Positions 21,071 to 33,699 of a DNA stretch of 64,000 bases are shown in pieces (within the stretch, counting starts at the first letter, position 1; the number at the start of each line of letters is the position of its first letter). Under the pieces are notes generated by a model. That model had not been told where the DNA came from. It did no database searches and saw only the letters and a program-made list of their open reading frames with translations. The DNA comes from Thermothielavioides terrestris NRRL 8126 (taxonomy: Eukaryota; Ascomycota; Sordariomycetes; Sordariales; Chaetomiaceae). The translations under genes were made by a program, and so were the position numbers. Where the stretch lies: NCBI RefSeq assembly GCF_000226115.1, contig NC_016459.1, forward strand, positions 930,001 to 994,000, in the 5' to 3' direction.

Positions 21071-21434
21071 CTTGCAGCGCAGTCCTGTTGGGGCTCTCGT
21101 GATTTGTATGAGGGTCGCGGTCGCGCGGGGAAACGGGAAAGCAGGTTAACGGTACCTATTCGCGGTTTCTTTGGAAAGTTGCAGTGTTGGTTGTTGCGGA
21201 TCTCGGGGTTTCCTTGTTGGTTTAGCTAGATGGGCACCATTGCCAGGAAGACGTTTCAGCCGAAGATTAAAGTTGCTCGCCCCTGCCGTCGATGGGCGCC
21301 CAGCTGTTGAAGGAAGCACACGCGGTCAGTGGCGTGATATTAGCAGACGTATCTGGAGATGGCCACGAGAAAGGGGGACCATTCTTCAAACTGTGTACCT
21401 TTCAGGCTTGTGGTCCTGGAAAGGCTTAGATTAG
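21071..21434. other. Host flank between the decayed gene and the Copia element
   Basis: GC-rich unique-looking sequence without gene or repeat. Its last five bases (attag) are duplicated at 37846-37850 by the Copia insertion. Confidence 0.5.
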
Positions 21435-21633
21435 TGTCACGTCAGGGGTAGGGGGCTCAGAGCTTGGCACAGCGCACTGGCCATAGCTTCCCCACTCCTG
21501 GGTATATATATACCACGCTCTGTTCAGTCTTTAGCTCTCCTTTGTACTAGAACAACGCACTCTCTTTGCATTCCAATGCTCTACTACGATCCCACCGTTG
21601 CATCCACACCTCGTAGCTCGCTATAGCGTGTTA
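21435..21633 (+). repeat. Copia 5' LTR (199 bp)
   Basis: Starts tgtcacgtcagggg and ends agcgtgtta (CA mutated to TA). It includes a tatatatata TATA-like box at about 21503 followed by ccacgctctgttcag. Confidence 0.88.
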
Positions 21634-21646
21634 GTTATAAGCCTAG
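21634..21646 (+). promoter_or_regulatory. Copia primer binding site
   Basis: gttataagcctag follows the LTR directly. It matches, with RIP-type changes, the complement of the anticodon arm of fungal initiator tRNA-Met (GTTATGAGCCCTG), the internal half-tRNA primer used by many Copia elements. The identical 13-mer recurs in the short LTR element at 58227-58239 (minus strand). Confidence 0.6.
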
Positions 21647-21729
21647 GCACTCTATAATTGTATATAGCTAGTAACCTATAGTAAGCTCTCTTTTTCTCCT
21701 TTTTTTATACTCTATATCTCAATATAACG

Positions 21730-24700
21730 ACTATTAAAAGTAGCTTAACTATTATACTCTAGTTCTATATAGATTAGACTAAGTAGTTTATAGAGCTTAA
21801 GCTTATAGCTATAAATAATAGTATCTAGGACAAATATAATCTAGATGCTTTTAACGAGCCTTAGGATAAGCAACTAAAAGTTCCTTTATAGGATAAGGTA
21901 GTCGAAGAGCTTTGTAAGAAGTACGCTAAGGAATTAGGTATTCCTATAGGCTAAGCCCTAGCTCCTACTGAACAAGAGGTTGCTACTAAGCTTAAAGCTA
22001 TATATAAAGAATACCTTATACTTACTATTATTTAAGAGAGTAGGATAAAGTTATATTCGTTTATCCTCTAGTAGATTATATACTCTGTTTACTAACCTCT
22101 ATTTAATACTATATATATTATTATTTTGAACGCTAGACTTAGTAGTCTCTAAGCTTTTATCTATAAACTTTGTAAATAGCTTATACCTACTAACGCTTTT
22201 ATTAAAGATTTAGTTACTTAATAATATATAATAGTACTATAAAAGGTATATAGAATAGATATTAACCTATATAAATGGTACTACTTTTAGAACGAAGTGT
22301 ACCTATATACAAAGAGCTTCGATATCCCTAAAGTGATTAGACCTAGAGTATCTAAACACTTTATTAAAGCGGTCGGTCACTAGATCGCTCTAGACTAGGC
22401 TCGTCACTAGCTCTCTAAGATCAAGGTACTTAAGGCCTAGAGGCGCCTAATCTCTACTCTTAAAGAGCTAGGCGCTCGCCTTGGTATTTAGATTAATAAT
22501 ACTGCTACTAAGGGGCTTAGCTATAGCGTATTTACCTCTTTAGGAGTAGCTTAAGGCAATAGTTCTATAGATAGTATAAGCTCTTATAGCTTAAGGCTCT
22601 ACTTATACCTCTATAAAGCTAATAGCAAATATAGGTAGAAGCTAGTAGAGTACTAGTTTCTCTAGATAGTAATTACTAGGGTGGAGAAAGGCTACTATAA
22701 GCTTTTAGAAGTATAGATTGCTAAGATTAGAGAGCGCTTTAACGAACTAAAGTGGAATTCCCTTTAAGAGAGCCTCTAAAAGCGGTATAGCTCCGGCTCT
22801 ATAGAGTAGGGGAAGTCTAGGTTAGATTCTCCTAATAAGATTGTCTATACTATTATTGACCTAAGCCTCCTAGGTAAAGGAGCTTATTATCCGCTTATAT
22901 TCTCAACTACTGTTACCTATTAGCTCTTTTAAAGTACTCTCTTCGACAACTATACTATTCTATATATCGTCAATAATAAAAAGCTCCTAGTTTTTAGTAC
23001 CTTTATACTATTAGAAGACAATGACTATATAGAAGTAGGCACTACTACTTTTCCTTTTTTAGGAAAAGGAGAATGTATTATAAAGGGAGTACTAGATAGA
23101 GAGTAAAGGAAAGGAACTGTAGACCTCTACTTAAAGAGCGTTGCTATAGTAGAAGGCTTTTATACTAACATTATATTAGAGACCGCCCTATATATAGCTA
23201 GTATCTAGTATTTAGGTCTTGACTACTCTCTATAGTGTAGAACGCTTAAGAAGAATATAAAAGTTAAGCAGTTGGTTTATAAGTTCAATATAGTTTTCCT
23301 TAAATCGAAGAACTTTTCCTTTTACTTTTATATTCTCTAACCTTTATAGAGCTTTGTAGACGTAGTAACAGTGAATGTAGTTGTTTATAAGGACAATACG
23401 AGGTTATATACGTTATATACGCCTTAAAAGAGAAAAGATACCGAGGAGCTCTAGTATAAGAGATCTAGATATCTAGGTTAGAGAGCTCTTTAGGCACTAG
23501 TGTAGAGCATAAAGAACATTAAGATCTAAGGAATATTAACGATCAAATATAAGGTATATACTCTGTTATACGCTAGGGAGTATAATACGCTTTATAAGAT
23601 AGAGTATCGCGCCTTGTAGCCGTTCTAGTATATCTCCTAGAACCTCTTCTTATTCCCTTTTAGGTTTAATAGATCCTAGTACTTCCTTACGATTAAGGAC
23701 GAATTTAGTAGACGAATCTAGGTTTTTATACTCTCTAATAAGGGTTAAACCAAGCTCTTTAACACTATTAGAGCTTTTAAACGCTAGGTTAAACGGCAGT
23801 AGAGACTTAAGGTCTGTAAAATCCGCTAAGACAACGATATAAGAGTTATTGCACTAGAAGATCGTTAACTAATAGCTTACTAGCTCTAAGTATATAACGA
23901 AGGTATCGACTTAGAGCTTATACTAATATATATACTATAGCTAAATAGAGCTTTAGAGTATATAGGACAAGTCTTTTAGCTAAAGAGTATAAAGATGCTT
24001 ACTAATATAAACCTACCTATAAAGCTCTAGCTAGAGCGTATAAAGGTAGCGGCCTTCTTATATACTATCTCGCCTAGCTATGCTTATAGTCTTTAAAGCT
24101 TTAACGAAGTGCTCTACTCCTAGTTTAAGAACTACTTTCGTTAATAGGAACCGACCTTCTACTAAGCGCTAATAGCGGATCTACGCCCTAACTAGTCTAG
24201 GATCTTCGTATATAGCTATAGAGTATACCCCTTAGATAAGGAGTATAAGGCTAGACATTGGAAGAGAGAATTTAAAGTATAGCTATATAGGCGAATTAGG
24301 TATCTAGTTAGGTATAGAGCATCTAATATTTACTATATCTAGGTGCCTAAGCTCGACAAGGTTATTGTAACAAGGAATATAATGTTCGACGAGAGGACCT
24401 TTTACTATCTAGGTAAGGAAAAGCTTCTAGTTTATAAAGTTGCTATTGTCAAGGATATAGCAGAGCACTTAGATAAGGGGGTTGAAGAGATCTAGGACGC
24501 TAGGTCGATTCTTTGAATATTCTACGAACTTAAGTATAGAGGACTAACGTTGGAGTCTATTACTATTGTAGTTCCTAAGCGCAAGAGTATACTACTAGGC
24601 TAAGACTTGGGGGTAGGGGAAGCGTAAGCGTAGAGTAGACTCTTGACCTCTGAGATATTACTAGAACTATAGGCTTAGCTATAGAAAGAGCTTATAAATA

Positions 24701-24857
24701 GAAGTAATAACGGAAATAGAGGTCTGGTTAATGATTCTAGTACTCTTCTAGAGACTAGTAGAGTATCTAAGGACCTTAGGCTAGTAGTAGCTATCCTATA
24801 TAGCACTACCCTTAGGAGCGAGTATAAGGCTTCTTTGCTAGTAGAGTACCTAGCTCT
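21730..24857 (+). pseudogene. Copia gag-protease-integrase region
   Basis: Near-continuous frame if TAG/TAA are read as former Gln or Trp. A gag-like segment lies at the start (FIELKLIAINNSI.DKYNLDAFNEP). A segment with LFDNYTILYIVNNKKLLVF fits the protease region. The integrase region contains FSRRIQVFILSNKGQT and, further on, the GKEKLLVYKV part. The canonical Cys/His pairs are partly lost to RIP. The frame is cut at 24862 by the Gypsy insertion and continues at 34299. Confidence 0.7.
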
Positions 24858-24862
24858 ATAAC

Positions 24863-25456
24863 TGTTAGGAGCGGGGGCTCCTAGAAGGAAGGGGGTATAC
24901 GTTGAAGTGACGGAGTACGAGCAAGGCACAAGCAGAGCACACGCTACAGGGTAGCTACAGGTAGGGGGGTTGCAGGTAGTTGCATTGAACGCTGGCCTCT
25001 CCCACTGCTTATAGGTTCCATCCTCCTTATTTCTCCTATCCTAGCCCTCGATCTTCCTCCGTATCGGCTAGCCTCTATTCCTGAGCTCGTAGATCCTTTC
25101 CTAGGCCATCCTGTGGCGCCTGTATAGCTCCCTGAGTACGCCTAATCCGCTCTGTTGCCGACCCAATGTCTCAGTTCCTCGTACTTGCTCAGCCTGATGC
25201 CCTGCACTTCGCTTAGCTCTATGCCCCTCCGATCGCTCCTCTAGGTGGCTCGTGTAATCTGGGCTACTGACGTACGCCCTAGTGGCGTACGCAGATGACC
25301 TGCGTAGTGCCCTATGGTTGGCTAGGCTACGCTAGGTGCCGGATACAGGGCGAGGTGGTCGGGCCGAGGGTTGTGCCAGGTGCCGAGGCACGTTCTAAGG
25401 GCTATGCCGGGTGCCGAGGCGGGTCCTATAGGTTAGGGTGGCTCTGGGGTATAATA
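24863..25456 (-). repeat. Gypsy 3' LTR (594 bp)
   Basis: On the plus strand it begins tgttaggagc and ends ggtataata (terminal CA changed to TA). It pairs over its length with 33700-34293. Confidence 0.88.
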
Positions 25457-26490
25457 GGGCCCTCCTCCTTCAAGGTCCCTGACCCTAGGGACTGCTATGC
25501 CGTAGCCTGAGGGGCGCAGTGGTCGCGCCTCAGGGTTGTAGCCTTATATGCCTAGCGGCGGACTATATAACGGTAGTTTAGGTGGCGTATACGTAGCTTA
25601 CGATCTTGCTGTACACGTAGTTCCTGTTAGTCGCGCTTCGGCTCGTGGCCTAGCCTACTAGCGGCAGATCGTATAGCGGTAGTTTGGGTAGCATATACGC
25701 AGCTTGCGATCTTCCTATATACGCGGCCTCTATCGATCCAACTGCTCCTCCGTATACGCGATCTAGGGTGGCCTAGATAGAAGTGGCCTATTCAGATCTA
25801 GGGCCGCCTATTTAGGGCCTATTCAGACCCAAAACAGAAAGGTAACAATAGAGCTAAATAGAACTGAATAGAAGGTATGTATATTTAGGGTAATAGTAGG
25901 AAAGAAAAAGGGGTAAGGAGCATACACTATACGTGTCCTAAGCGCCTTCGCTACGTATATAGAAAAGGGGAATTGAAACTTCTGCTAGAACATCGCGATA
26001 TAAGAAATATAGGATTTTAAGCCCTCTAAGCTTAGACCACCTTACCGAGTATATCTTCTAGGTTCACGGCTCCTAGCCTTCCTTTCCTCCTTTTCTTCCT
26101 TCGCGCTATCTTCGTAAGTGCCTAGCCCACCTAAGTGCCTAGCCCACTACGACGACAATACGATACTGGCCCGCGATTACGATCGTACATATACCCTCTA
26201 CTTCCTCCTAACGCTCCCTCTGATCGTACACGTATAGCTAACTTCTTCGCTTTATAGATAATTCGTTTTTTTTTAGCGCTTCCGCCCTCGCCTCTCCTCA
26301 GTAGGTCGCCCTACGATGGTTCGGTCGATTAGCAAGATAGCTCTTAATCGATAGGATAGCTCTAGCGATTCTAGTATACGAGGGCTATATAGCTAGCGAA
26401 CTCGCTATATAGCTAGCGGGAAGAATGCAATGGTACGCTAACAATATAGTAGATTCAAATAACTCATTCATTTCCAGCTACGCCTTGTAA
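25457..26490. other. Gypsy 3' untranslated region / upstream region of the antisense gene
   Basis: About 1 kb between the 3' LTR and the antisense frame. It holds the polypurine tract at its left edge, short direct repeats (ctagcggcRgatcgtatagcggtagttt near 25550 and 25670; the 'gtgcctagcccac' pair near 26125-26150) and no sense coding. It could contain the promoter of the plus-strand frame. Confidence 0.4.
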
Positions 26491-27915
26491 ATGACCTTCA
26501 ACGCTGAGATGTTGATAGATAGAGTAGGGCAGACACTACTAATACACTAGGTAGAAGCAATTATATCAAAGTTGTTCTCAAGCCTAGGCTTCCGGCTTAT
26601 CAACGCAACGCCTGAAGAGCGCTCTACTAGCGAGGTAGAGTCGCCCGCCGACGACGCGCCCACAGCTCCTACGGAGCGTACGTCTAGCGCGGCGGCTACG
26701 CCCACCAACGACGACAAGAAGGAGGAGAAGAAGGAGGAGGACGAGGACGAAGAGATAGAGGAATCCGAGCCTCCGACTCCGTACAAAGGCAGCTTCGGCC
26801 ATAAGAGAAGGGCGGTACATAGAGAGGGCGTAGATAGGGAGCAACGCGATCGCTAACAGTGCGGCAGTCTAGTGACCTTGACTCGACGCCTAAGAAGAGA
26901 GTCCCTACGGGCGTTGCCCATATTATTCTGTAAGTGCAGAGAGCGCAATCGAAGTATATCAGAGGCGTAGGCTATATATATACTGACAATGGTAGCTACC
27001 GCCATTGTATAGCCAAGTTTTTCGACAGTGGTAGCGCCCCCGTCTACTACTATTAAGCCGGTGCGTATCTACGTATAGGTTACATATTCGTTACATCTAA
27101 TATACTCGTAGGTTCCGGTTCGCGCTATATCGAATGTACGTAAAATAACTATACTTACCTAGCTATAAGTTGCCCTCCTCCTTCAAAGGCGTTGACCTTA
27201 GCGCTTTAAAGCCGAAATCTACATTTTCGTTGTATATACGTTGCGCTGTTGCTGATCCCTCTGAAAAAATGAAGATTTATTCTACTGCCCTCGCTACAGT
27301 TTATAGCTTTATCGAAGCCTTCGACAAGAGGGACCACCCTACCACCGATAAAAAGGTAAGTTTTCAAGTGTCTCCCCTACGTACATAATACGTGTACTAA
27401 GCGCGTTCTAGCCGGCTACGCTTGTCTAGGGCGTCGTCGATACGCTTACGGTGGCCCGCGAGGCCATTAGCGGTACCCCAGTCGCCCCTACCGCCTACTC
27501 CGAGAACTTCTTAGAGCAGTGGGGGGAGGTGCAGAAGGCGGAGGGCGTGCTAAAGAGGCGCCTTCGGCGCTTCGTCGACGCGCCTACGCCGCTCCTACCT
27601 CCTCCCCCTCCTCCTAGCACTACGCTAGAAGAGGTAGTAGAGAGGCTAGCCAAGCTGGAGGAGCAGTAGAAGTGTATAGAGGGGGTGGTAGTAAATCTAC
27701 AAGTCCGTTGTGTCCACAAAGCGTATATATAGCTAACAATCAAAGAATGAAATTTTAGTAGTGGTGAAGAGCTGGGGTCCGCTACTAGAGGAGGGTAAGG
27801 AGGGGGAGGGGGGTAGCGAGGAGGGCGCTAATGACGTATAGGTGGCCGAGTTTATAACGGAGTTGATCTAGGGCTTAGAGAAGGACTTGGCAATATAGGG
27901 GGTGGCTGTTGGGTA
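26491..27915 (+). pseudogene. Multi-exon antisense gene inside the Gypsy element
   Basis: Plus-strand gene opposite to gag-pol. Exon 1 (26491-26814) gives MTFNAEMLIDRVGQ, then an acidic Lys/Glu-rich tract (DDKKEEKKEEDEDEEIEESE). Intron 1 (26815-26867, 53 nt) has branch GCTAAC and acceptor CGGCAG. Exon 2 reads SSDLDSTPKKRVPTGVAHII and YIYTDNGSYRHCIAKFFDSG. A less certain intron is 27108-27169. Exon 3 (27170-27355) reads LPSSFKGVDLSALKPKSTFS. Intron 3 (27356-27411) is GTAAGT..TTCTAG and phase 0. Exon 4 reads EAISGTPVAPTAYSENFLEQWG, a Pro run and a short coiled coil. A likely last exon runs about 27750-27915. Only four TAG/TAA codons interrupt some 350 codons, far fewer than in pol. Family unknown. 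Confidence 0.55.
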
Positions 27916-28059
27916 GGTAGGTAGTTCTTGCGTTGTTTTTTCTTTTTTCCTTTTCTTTTCTTTTTTCCTCAATTGAAGTGTCGCTTAGCGCCCTCGTTGC
28001 GTTCCCGCCGCTTATCGCCTACGTCTATGCTTATTTTGAATATGTACTTCGTAAGCGTG

Positions 28060-29440
28060 TAGTAAAGGCCCGTCATCAATATGCCTATGTAGCTCCTAGG
28101 TGTTCTCCTCTAGCGGGTAGTTCTTCCACTTGATGAGGAAATACTTGTCGAGAGGTGGCCCTATATAATCAAGAATGGCTTCGACCTCTCAATGCTGCTC
28201 CTACGCAATGACCTGCATATGATCGTAGTACGTAAGCGCTTCCTACAGGTTGCCGTTGAACGGCTCGAGTATCGCAATAGAGAAAACAGGGTAGAACTTG
28301 AACGTAGGCGGGAGATCCAAGCGATATACCATCTTCTTACTACCTATATTAGCGATAATTTTGAACGGCCTGAGATACTTATCTACGAGTTTGCTACTCA
28401 GACGCCGCTAGCGAATGTGCTTTGAATCAACCCAAACCCACTGGCCAACTCTGAAGGTTATAGGCGTACGCTTGCGGTTGTATTACTTCGTATAACCTTC
28501 GTTGGCTTGCACTAGGGCCTTGCGGATTCTTTCCCGATCCTTAGCGAGCTTCCTAGCACGCTCCTCTATAGCGGGAACGTTGCTTGAGCTGTTCGTAAGC
28601 GGGTCTACCGGATTACGTGGGTAGTAGCTATAAAGGAGGTATACTAGGGTCGCCTTCGTAGCCGAATACACTAAGGTGTTATAAGTATATTTGGCCAGAG
28701 CCAACTTCTATGCCCAGTTATACTGCTCCTATACGTAGTAAGTATATAGGTAATGCTCCAACGCCTGATTCTACCTCTCTATCTAGCCGTCAGTCTAAGG
28801 ATAGTACATAGTGTTCAGCTTTTGTATAATATCTAAGAGGTTGTAGAGTGTACGCTAAAACCTGCTTATAAACAAGCTCCTATAGTTGGAAACAATGGTC
28901 TACGGTAGGCCGAAGGGTCGGTAGACGTAATTGAAGAAGAGGTAGGCAAAGGCGCTAGCCTAGAGTTATTTGTACGTTGCAATATAGAGGGCGTACTTAG
29001 TAAACTTATCAACGATAACGAGGACGGCGTCGTAAGGTTTATATATACAGGGGTCGATGGAGGTAGGCAGGCCAATGACGAAGTCGACTATAATATCCTG
29101 CTATAGGCGCTCAGGAACTGGCAATGCTACGAGCTCGCTGTAAGGGCGGTGGGTTCTCGCTTTTGTACAGCCGTATATAATGCATTCTACTATATATTGA
29201 TCGATCTCTCTACGTATGTCTGGCCAGTAGTAGTAGCGTATTAGGCGTTTGTAAGTCTTCTTGATACCGCTATAGCCACCTATTATAGCGTTGTAGTAGC
29301 GTGCTAAAAGCGTATGCCGTAGGGCTATAGGTATATAGATCCTGCCACTATAACATAGGATACTATCGTCTCTAAGCTTCCATTGCCTATATATACGAGC
29401 CGTCTTCCAAGCGCCCTCAGTCACCTAGGGATCGACTTCC
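28060..29440 (-). pseudogene. Gypsy integrase and chromodomain
   Basis: On the minus strand, the H2C2 zinc-binding region (IIGGYSGIKKTYKRLIRYYYW..C.IYGC, His and Cys partly lost) is followed by the catalytic-core end (ALAKYTYNTLVYSATKATLVYLLY). A chromodomain lies at about 28200-28105 (EVEAILDYIGPPLDKYFLIKW and NYPLEENT). Chromodomains steer integration of such elements to methylated-histone chromatin. Confidence 0.8.
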
Positions 29441-29999
29441 TATACCTAGATTAGTTGCTGCTCAAAAGGCTAGCCTTTGTCCTCCACCGGCTTCCTAGCA
29501 GCGGTAGCGACGTATAGGCGGTGATTAGGTGTATATACACCGCTAGCCAGACTACTACGGGCCGTCTAGTCCGAGGGGGGTCGCCGCCTAGGCCCTAGGT
29601 GGCTAGGTTCCCTTGTATATATTTCCTGGGCCTCTAGGGAGCTACGCTCTAACGGCGGTTTACTAGGTCCATCTGGGCTATGGGTAGTACTTCCGTCCAA
29701 GCTGTGGTTGACCAGTGGAAAAGCGTTATCTAGGCGAGGCCTCTACACCGCCGCCTCTCCCTCGTCCCTAGCCATAGGCTTACAGTGACGCTTGCCGCTA
29801 CCTACGTGCTATAAGACCTCCTAATAGCCCTCCTCGAGGCGTATATCAGGCGCAACACTCTTATTAAACTCCTGCTTATACAGCTTATACATATCCTCCA
29901 ACTCTCTAAGCCCTACACTGGGTCTCGGCCATATAGCTAGAGTGACAACCCTAACTGTAGAGCAGTGCCCTGGTATATAGTCCTTTCCCGTAGCAATAC

Positions 30000-31290
30000 G
30001 CTCCTCTAGGAGCTATAGCAATGGGTTCTCGGCGCCCTCGTCGCTAGGGCCTTCTACTAGGTCTAGTCTTCGAAAGAGTCCGTTAGCAGGGTTCTGTAGG
30101 CTAGGGCGGTACTTAATGACGAAGTCAAATTCTATAAGCTTATCGCTCTAGCGTAGCTACCGCGTAGAGGGCCACTTCTTCGTCTTTATATACTCGAGGT
30201 TCAGGTAGTCAGTGAGGGCGATGACGGTGGTCTACGAATATAGGAGGTAATGCTGCTAGGTACGAAAGGCGTCGACGAACGTAAGCAGCTCCCTATTACC
30301 AGTGCTATAGTACATTTCTTTAGGGCTGAGTTTATAGGAGCAGAACGCAACAAGGTGCCACTGGCCCTTGAACAGTTGGGAGAGGACCACGCTGATAGCG
30401 AACTTCGAAGCATCTGCCTCAACGTAGGTCGGAAGGCTAGGATCGAAATAGCGTAGGACAGGCGTTTCCTAGAATTTACGTTGTAGCTCGTAGAACGTAT
30501 CGATCGTATTCTATGTCATCTTAAAGGTACGATTGCCTCGGAGTAGGTCGGTCAGGGGGGCGTAGATCTTCGAGTAGTTGCGAATGAACCTATAGTAGAA
30601 GCCAGTGAACCCAAGGAATATCTAGATGTCGTGAGCGCTACGAGGTAGCGGCTACTACGCAATGGCTTCAATGTACGATAGTTCCATCTTGATGCTCTCT
30701 AGGGTAACAATGAACCCAAGGAATTCGACTTCGCGTATATAGAACCGGCACTTAGGGAGGTTGACGTAGAGGTCGGCTTTTCGCAATTGTTCTAAAACTT
30801 CGCGCATATACCGCTCGTACTCAGCTTCGTCGTTGCTAAAGATCAGTATATTATCCAAATATACGATATAGGTGACATCAACAAGGCTAGAGAGGGTATG
30901 GTTAATGTAAGTCTAGAAGGTTGTAGGTACGTTAGCTAAGCCCATCGGCATTACAATAAACTCGAAGTGGCTATAACGTGTACGAAAGGCGGTCTTCCAC
31001 TCGTCGCCTTCGCATAGCTGGATCCGATAGTACGTATCCTTCAAATCGAGCTTAGTATAGATCTTTATAGAAGATAGGCGATCGAGGATCTCGCCGATCA
31101 GAGGAATGGGAGCACAGTTCTTACAGGTGATATGATTGAGCGTACAATAGTCGACAACGAGGCGTAATTCGCCTCCCTTCTTCGGAACGAACAGAATAGG
31201 CGCGCCTATAGGACTGGTAGAAGGTCGGATCCACTGCTTCTCCAGAGCCTCCACGAGCCACTTACATAGAGTTTCCAATTCCTTCTCGCT
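30000..31290 (-). pseudogene. Gypsy reverse transcriptase-RNase H
   Basis: Well-preserved RT segment: [44 protein letters not shown]-type stretch ([15 protein letters not shown]), [17 protein letters not shown] and, in the next piece, DNILIFSNDEAEYERYMREVL. These are the canonical Ty3/Gypsy RT blocks. RNase H follows down to about 30000. RIP-type stops split the frame. Confidence 0.85.
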
Positions 31291-31728
31291 AAGAGGGTAG
31301 ATCGGCCCCTATAGCGTAGTCGCACTGTCTTCGAGATCAATACGGTGCTCAAGCGCAATGTGGCGAGGCAAGGGAGGTCGATCTATAGTGGAGAAGAGGT
31401 CTCGGTAGGCCTTATATACTTCTAGGAGCTCGGGAGTAGCAGGTTGCAAGCCAACGGTAGACGAGTCTTCTTCGGCTAGGTCGTCTAGGTTGGCTAGGTC
31501 GGGCGGTTCGGCTAGGTCGGTAACTGGTATAAGCGTAGCAACAAGGAAAGTATTATCGCTCTAATCCTACTTAGGCTCAACTTACAAGCTAAGGTAGCGC
31601 TTCGAGTTTAGGTAAGTCCAAGTCTTTTCATAGTAGTTGAAGAATAGCTTGGCCATCTCTATCTAAGTCTGGCCTAAGAGGATTGTAAATGGCTCGATAT
31701 CTGCGACTACGAAGCGTAGCAGGCAGGT

Positions 31729-31941
31729 CTAGGAGTATCCAAGGTGGTCGGTGATACGAATATATAGGGGGCACACACCATACATCAGAATAGGCACATT
31801 GCCAATAGCGGCAAATCTAGGGCACTGAATGAACTTAGTCAACTGCGAGTACTCAGCTAGAAAGCTACGACTAATTATATTATAATCCGACCTAGTATCT
31901 AGCATTACTATCGTAGGCTTCCAATTCTTATCCAAGCGCAT
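31729..31941 (-). pseudogene. Gypsy protease
   Basis: IVMLDTRSDYNIISRSFLAEY corresponds to the aspartic-protease DTGS motif, with Gly changed to Arg. It lies between the zinc knuckles and RT as in Ty3/Gypsy gag-pol. Confidence 0.75.
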
Positions 31942-32029
31942 AAGGACAATGCTCTCGATCCAAGACGACCTAGGCCCCCCGAGTTCCTAGGCGGCGTTAG
32001 CGCTATAGTCGCGCCCAAGCAGAGCAAGG

Positions 32030-33650
32030 TTCGGGTTATTCTAGGCGTTTGGGTTCAGAGGCTCTGGGCAACGAATAGCAGTATGACCTATACGCCTGCA
32101 ACGACGGCAGATGGCCTTGGGGCAGAATGTGGAGATATGGCCAACTTCGTTGTAGGTGTAGCAAACTGGGCGCGACTTAGGCGTAGCAGCGGGTGCCGTA
32201 GCAGTATCTAGGGCGGGTTGCTAGGGTGCGGGCTACGTAGGAGGAAGCTAGGTGGGCGTAGCCGTAGGCGGAACAGGCTGAACAGGCGGGGCAAAAGGCG
32301 GGGCAGGCTAGGCAGGAGGGCGGTTCTCAGGGCAATTGGCGTAGCGATAGCCCTCCCTGCTATAGGTGAAGCATCGAACAGGGCGCTAGAAGGGCGTGGG
32401 CAGGACGTTAACAGGGCGTAGTAGCTACAGAGCTATAGGGGCGTTATTTGACGAGCGAGGGCGATAGCGAGAGGTGCCGGCAATACGCTGACTATACTCG
32501 ATATAGTAGGCAAAGCTCACAAGCTACTAGAATATAGCGGGTAACTAGGGGAAGCAGTTGAGGATGAAGCTAATCTCTAGGCGGAACTTCGGCAAGAGGG
32601 TAACTATATAGGTAGGTTCATTCTACTTCGAAGGTATATCGGCGATTACGCTAGTAAACCGTTCAACGAACTCCGGGATAGTCTCGTCTTTACACTATAC
32701 GAGGCGCTTAAGCTCTAAGGCTATACTAAAGACGTACAAATCGGGATCAAATAGTTCGTTTTAAAGGAATACAACGAACTCGCCCTAGGTAATGGCTAAG
32801 AGACGAAAGTTAGGATCGGCCTCCTACTCCTAGATATACTTTACCTAGGCGTTCTTAGGCGGGCCTTAGAGGTAGCTTGCTATATATATAACGTAGTCGC
32901 TACTATCGAGCGAGTAGCCTATAAGCTAGAAGTTGGTATAGTAGTCGTATAGGAAGGCCCGAAGCGAAGAAGCATCCTTGCCGCTATATATAGGGTAGTT
33001 CAAGCTAGTGGTACGCTAGAGGGGAGCTCCCGTAGCGCTGGGAAGGATTGGCGAGGGCGCAATAGGAGCGTTGAACTTAGGATTGGCAGCGGGTAGAGGG
33101 GTATCGATAACAATAGATATAGCTATAGGTGCGGCTATAGGTGTAGGCGTAGGCGTAGCGGCTATAGGTATAGCCTTAGGCGTGGCAATAGGCGTAGAAG
33201 CAGGTGTAGGAGCGGGTATAGGCGTAGACGTAGCAATAGATGTAGCTAGCACAGTAGTATTAGCGGCCTAGGCGATAAGAGGGTTGGAATTCGAAGAGGT
33301 AGTGCCCTCAGCAATATATGTAAGCTGGGCATTCTAGTGTAAGAGCTACGTATACTAAGCTCGTAGTTGGAGGATAGCTTGACGACAGCGCTCAAGAGCG
33401 ATCTTAGCGCTTAGATAGCGCTCTTCCTTAGTAAGGTCGCGCTCCTAGGTAGAGAGCAGGGGGTCGATAGGCGCTATACGGGAGCCGTTCAGATCAATCT
33501 AAGTATGCTAGGAGCTCTCGCCTATAGTGGCGTTAGGCGTAGGCGGTACGGAGAGGGTATACAAAGAGGTCGGATCGGTAGAAAGTACCTAAGATTGCGA
33601 GGGTATAGGGCTCTGCTCGAGCGTAGCGTAGGTATAGGTCTAGGCTATAG
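32030..33650 (-). pseudogene. Gypsy gag with zinc knuckles and a repetitive linker
   Basis: Two adjacent knuckles at about 32185-32085 (CYTYNEVGHISTFC and CRRCRRIGHTAIRC) and a third, degraded one near 32370-32330 (CFTYSREGYRYANC) follow a retrotransposon-gag core (FVERFTSVIADIP, LPKFRLEISFIL). Upstream, 33016-33250 encodes an Ala/Pro/Thr/Ile low-complexity linker made from hexameric GGCGTA-type repeats. Confidence 0.7.
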
Positions 33651-33699
33651 CTCGTCTCCGCTAGTTCAACTCCCTAAGGTGGGATAAGAGCGTTCAACT

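Noticed and set aside
33071..33271. Plus-strand Gly/Val/Ala-rich frame
   Set aside because: Antisense of the hexameric repeat linker in Gypsy gag; no introns or RIP-tolerant continuation as seen for the real antisense gene.
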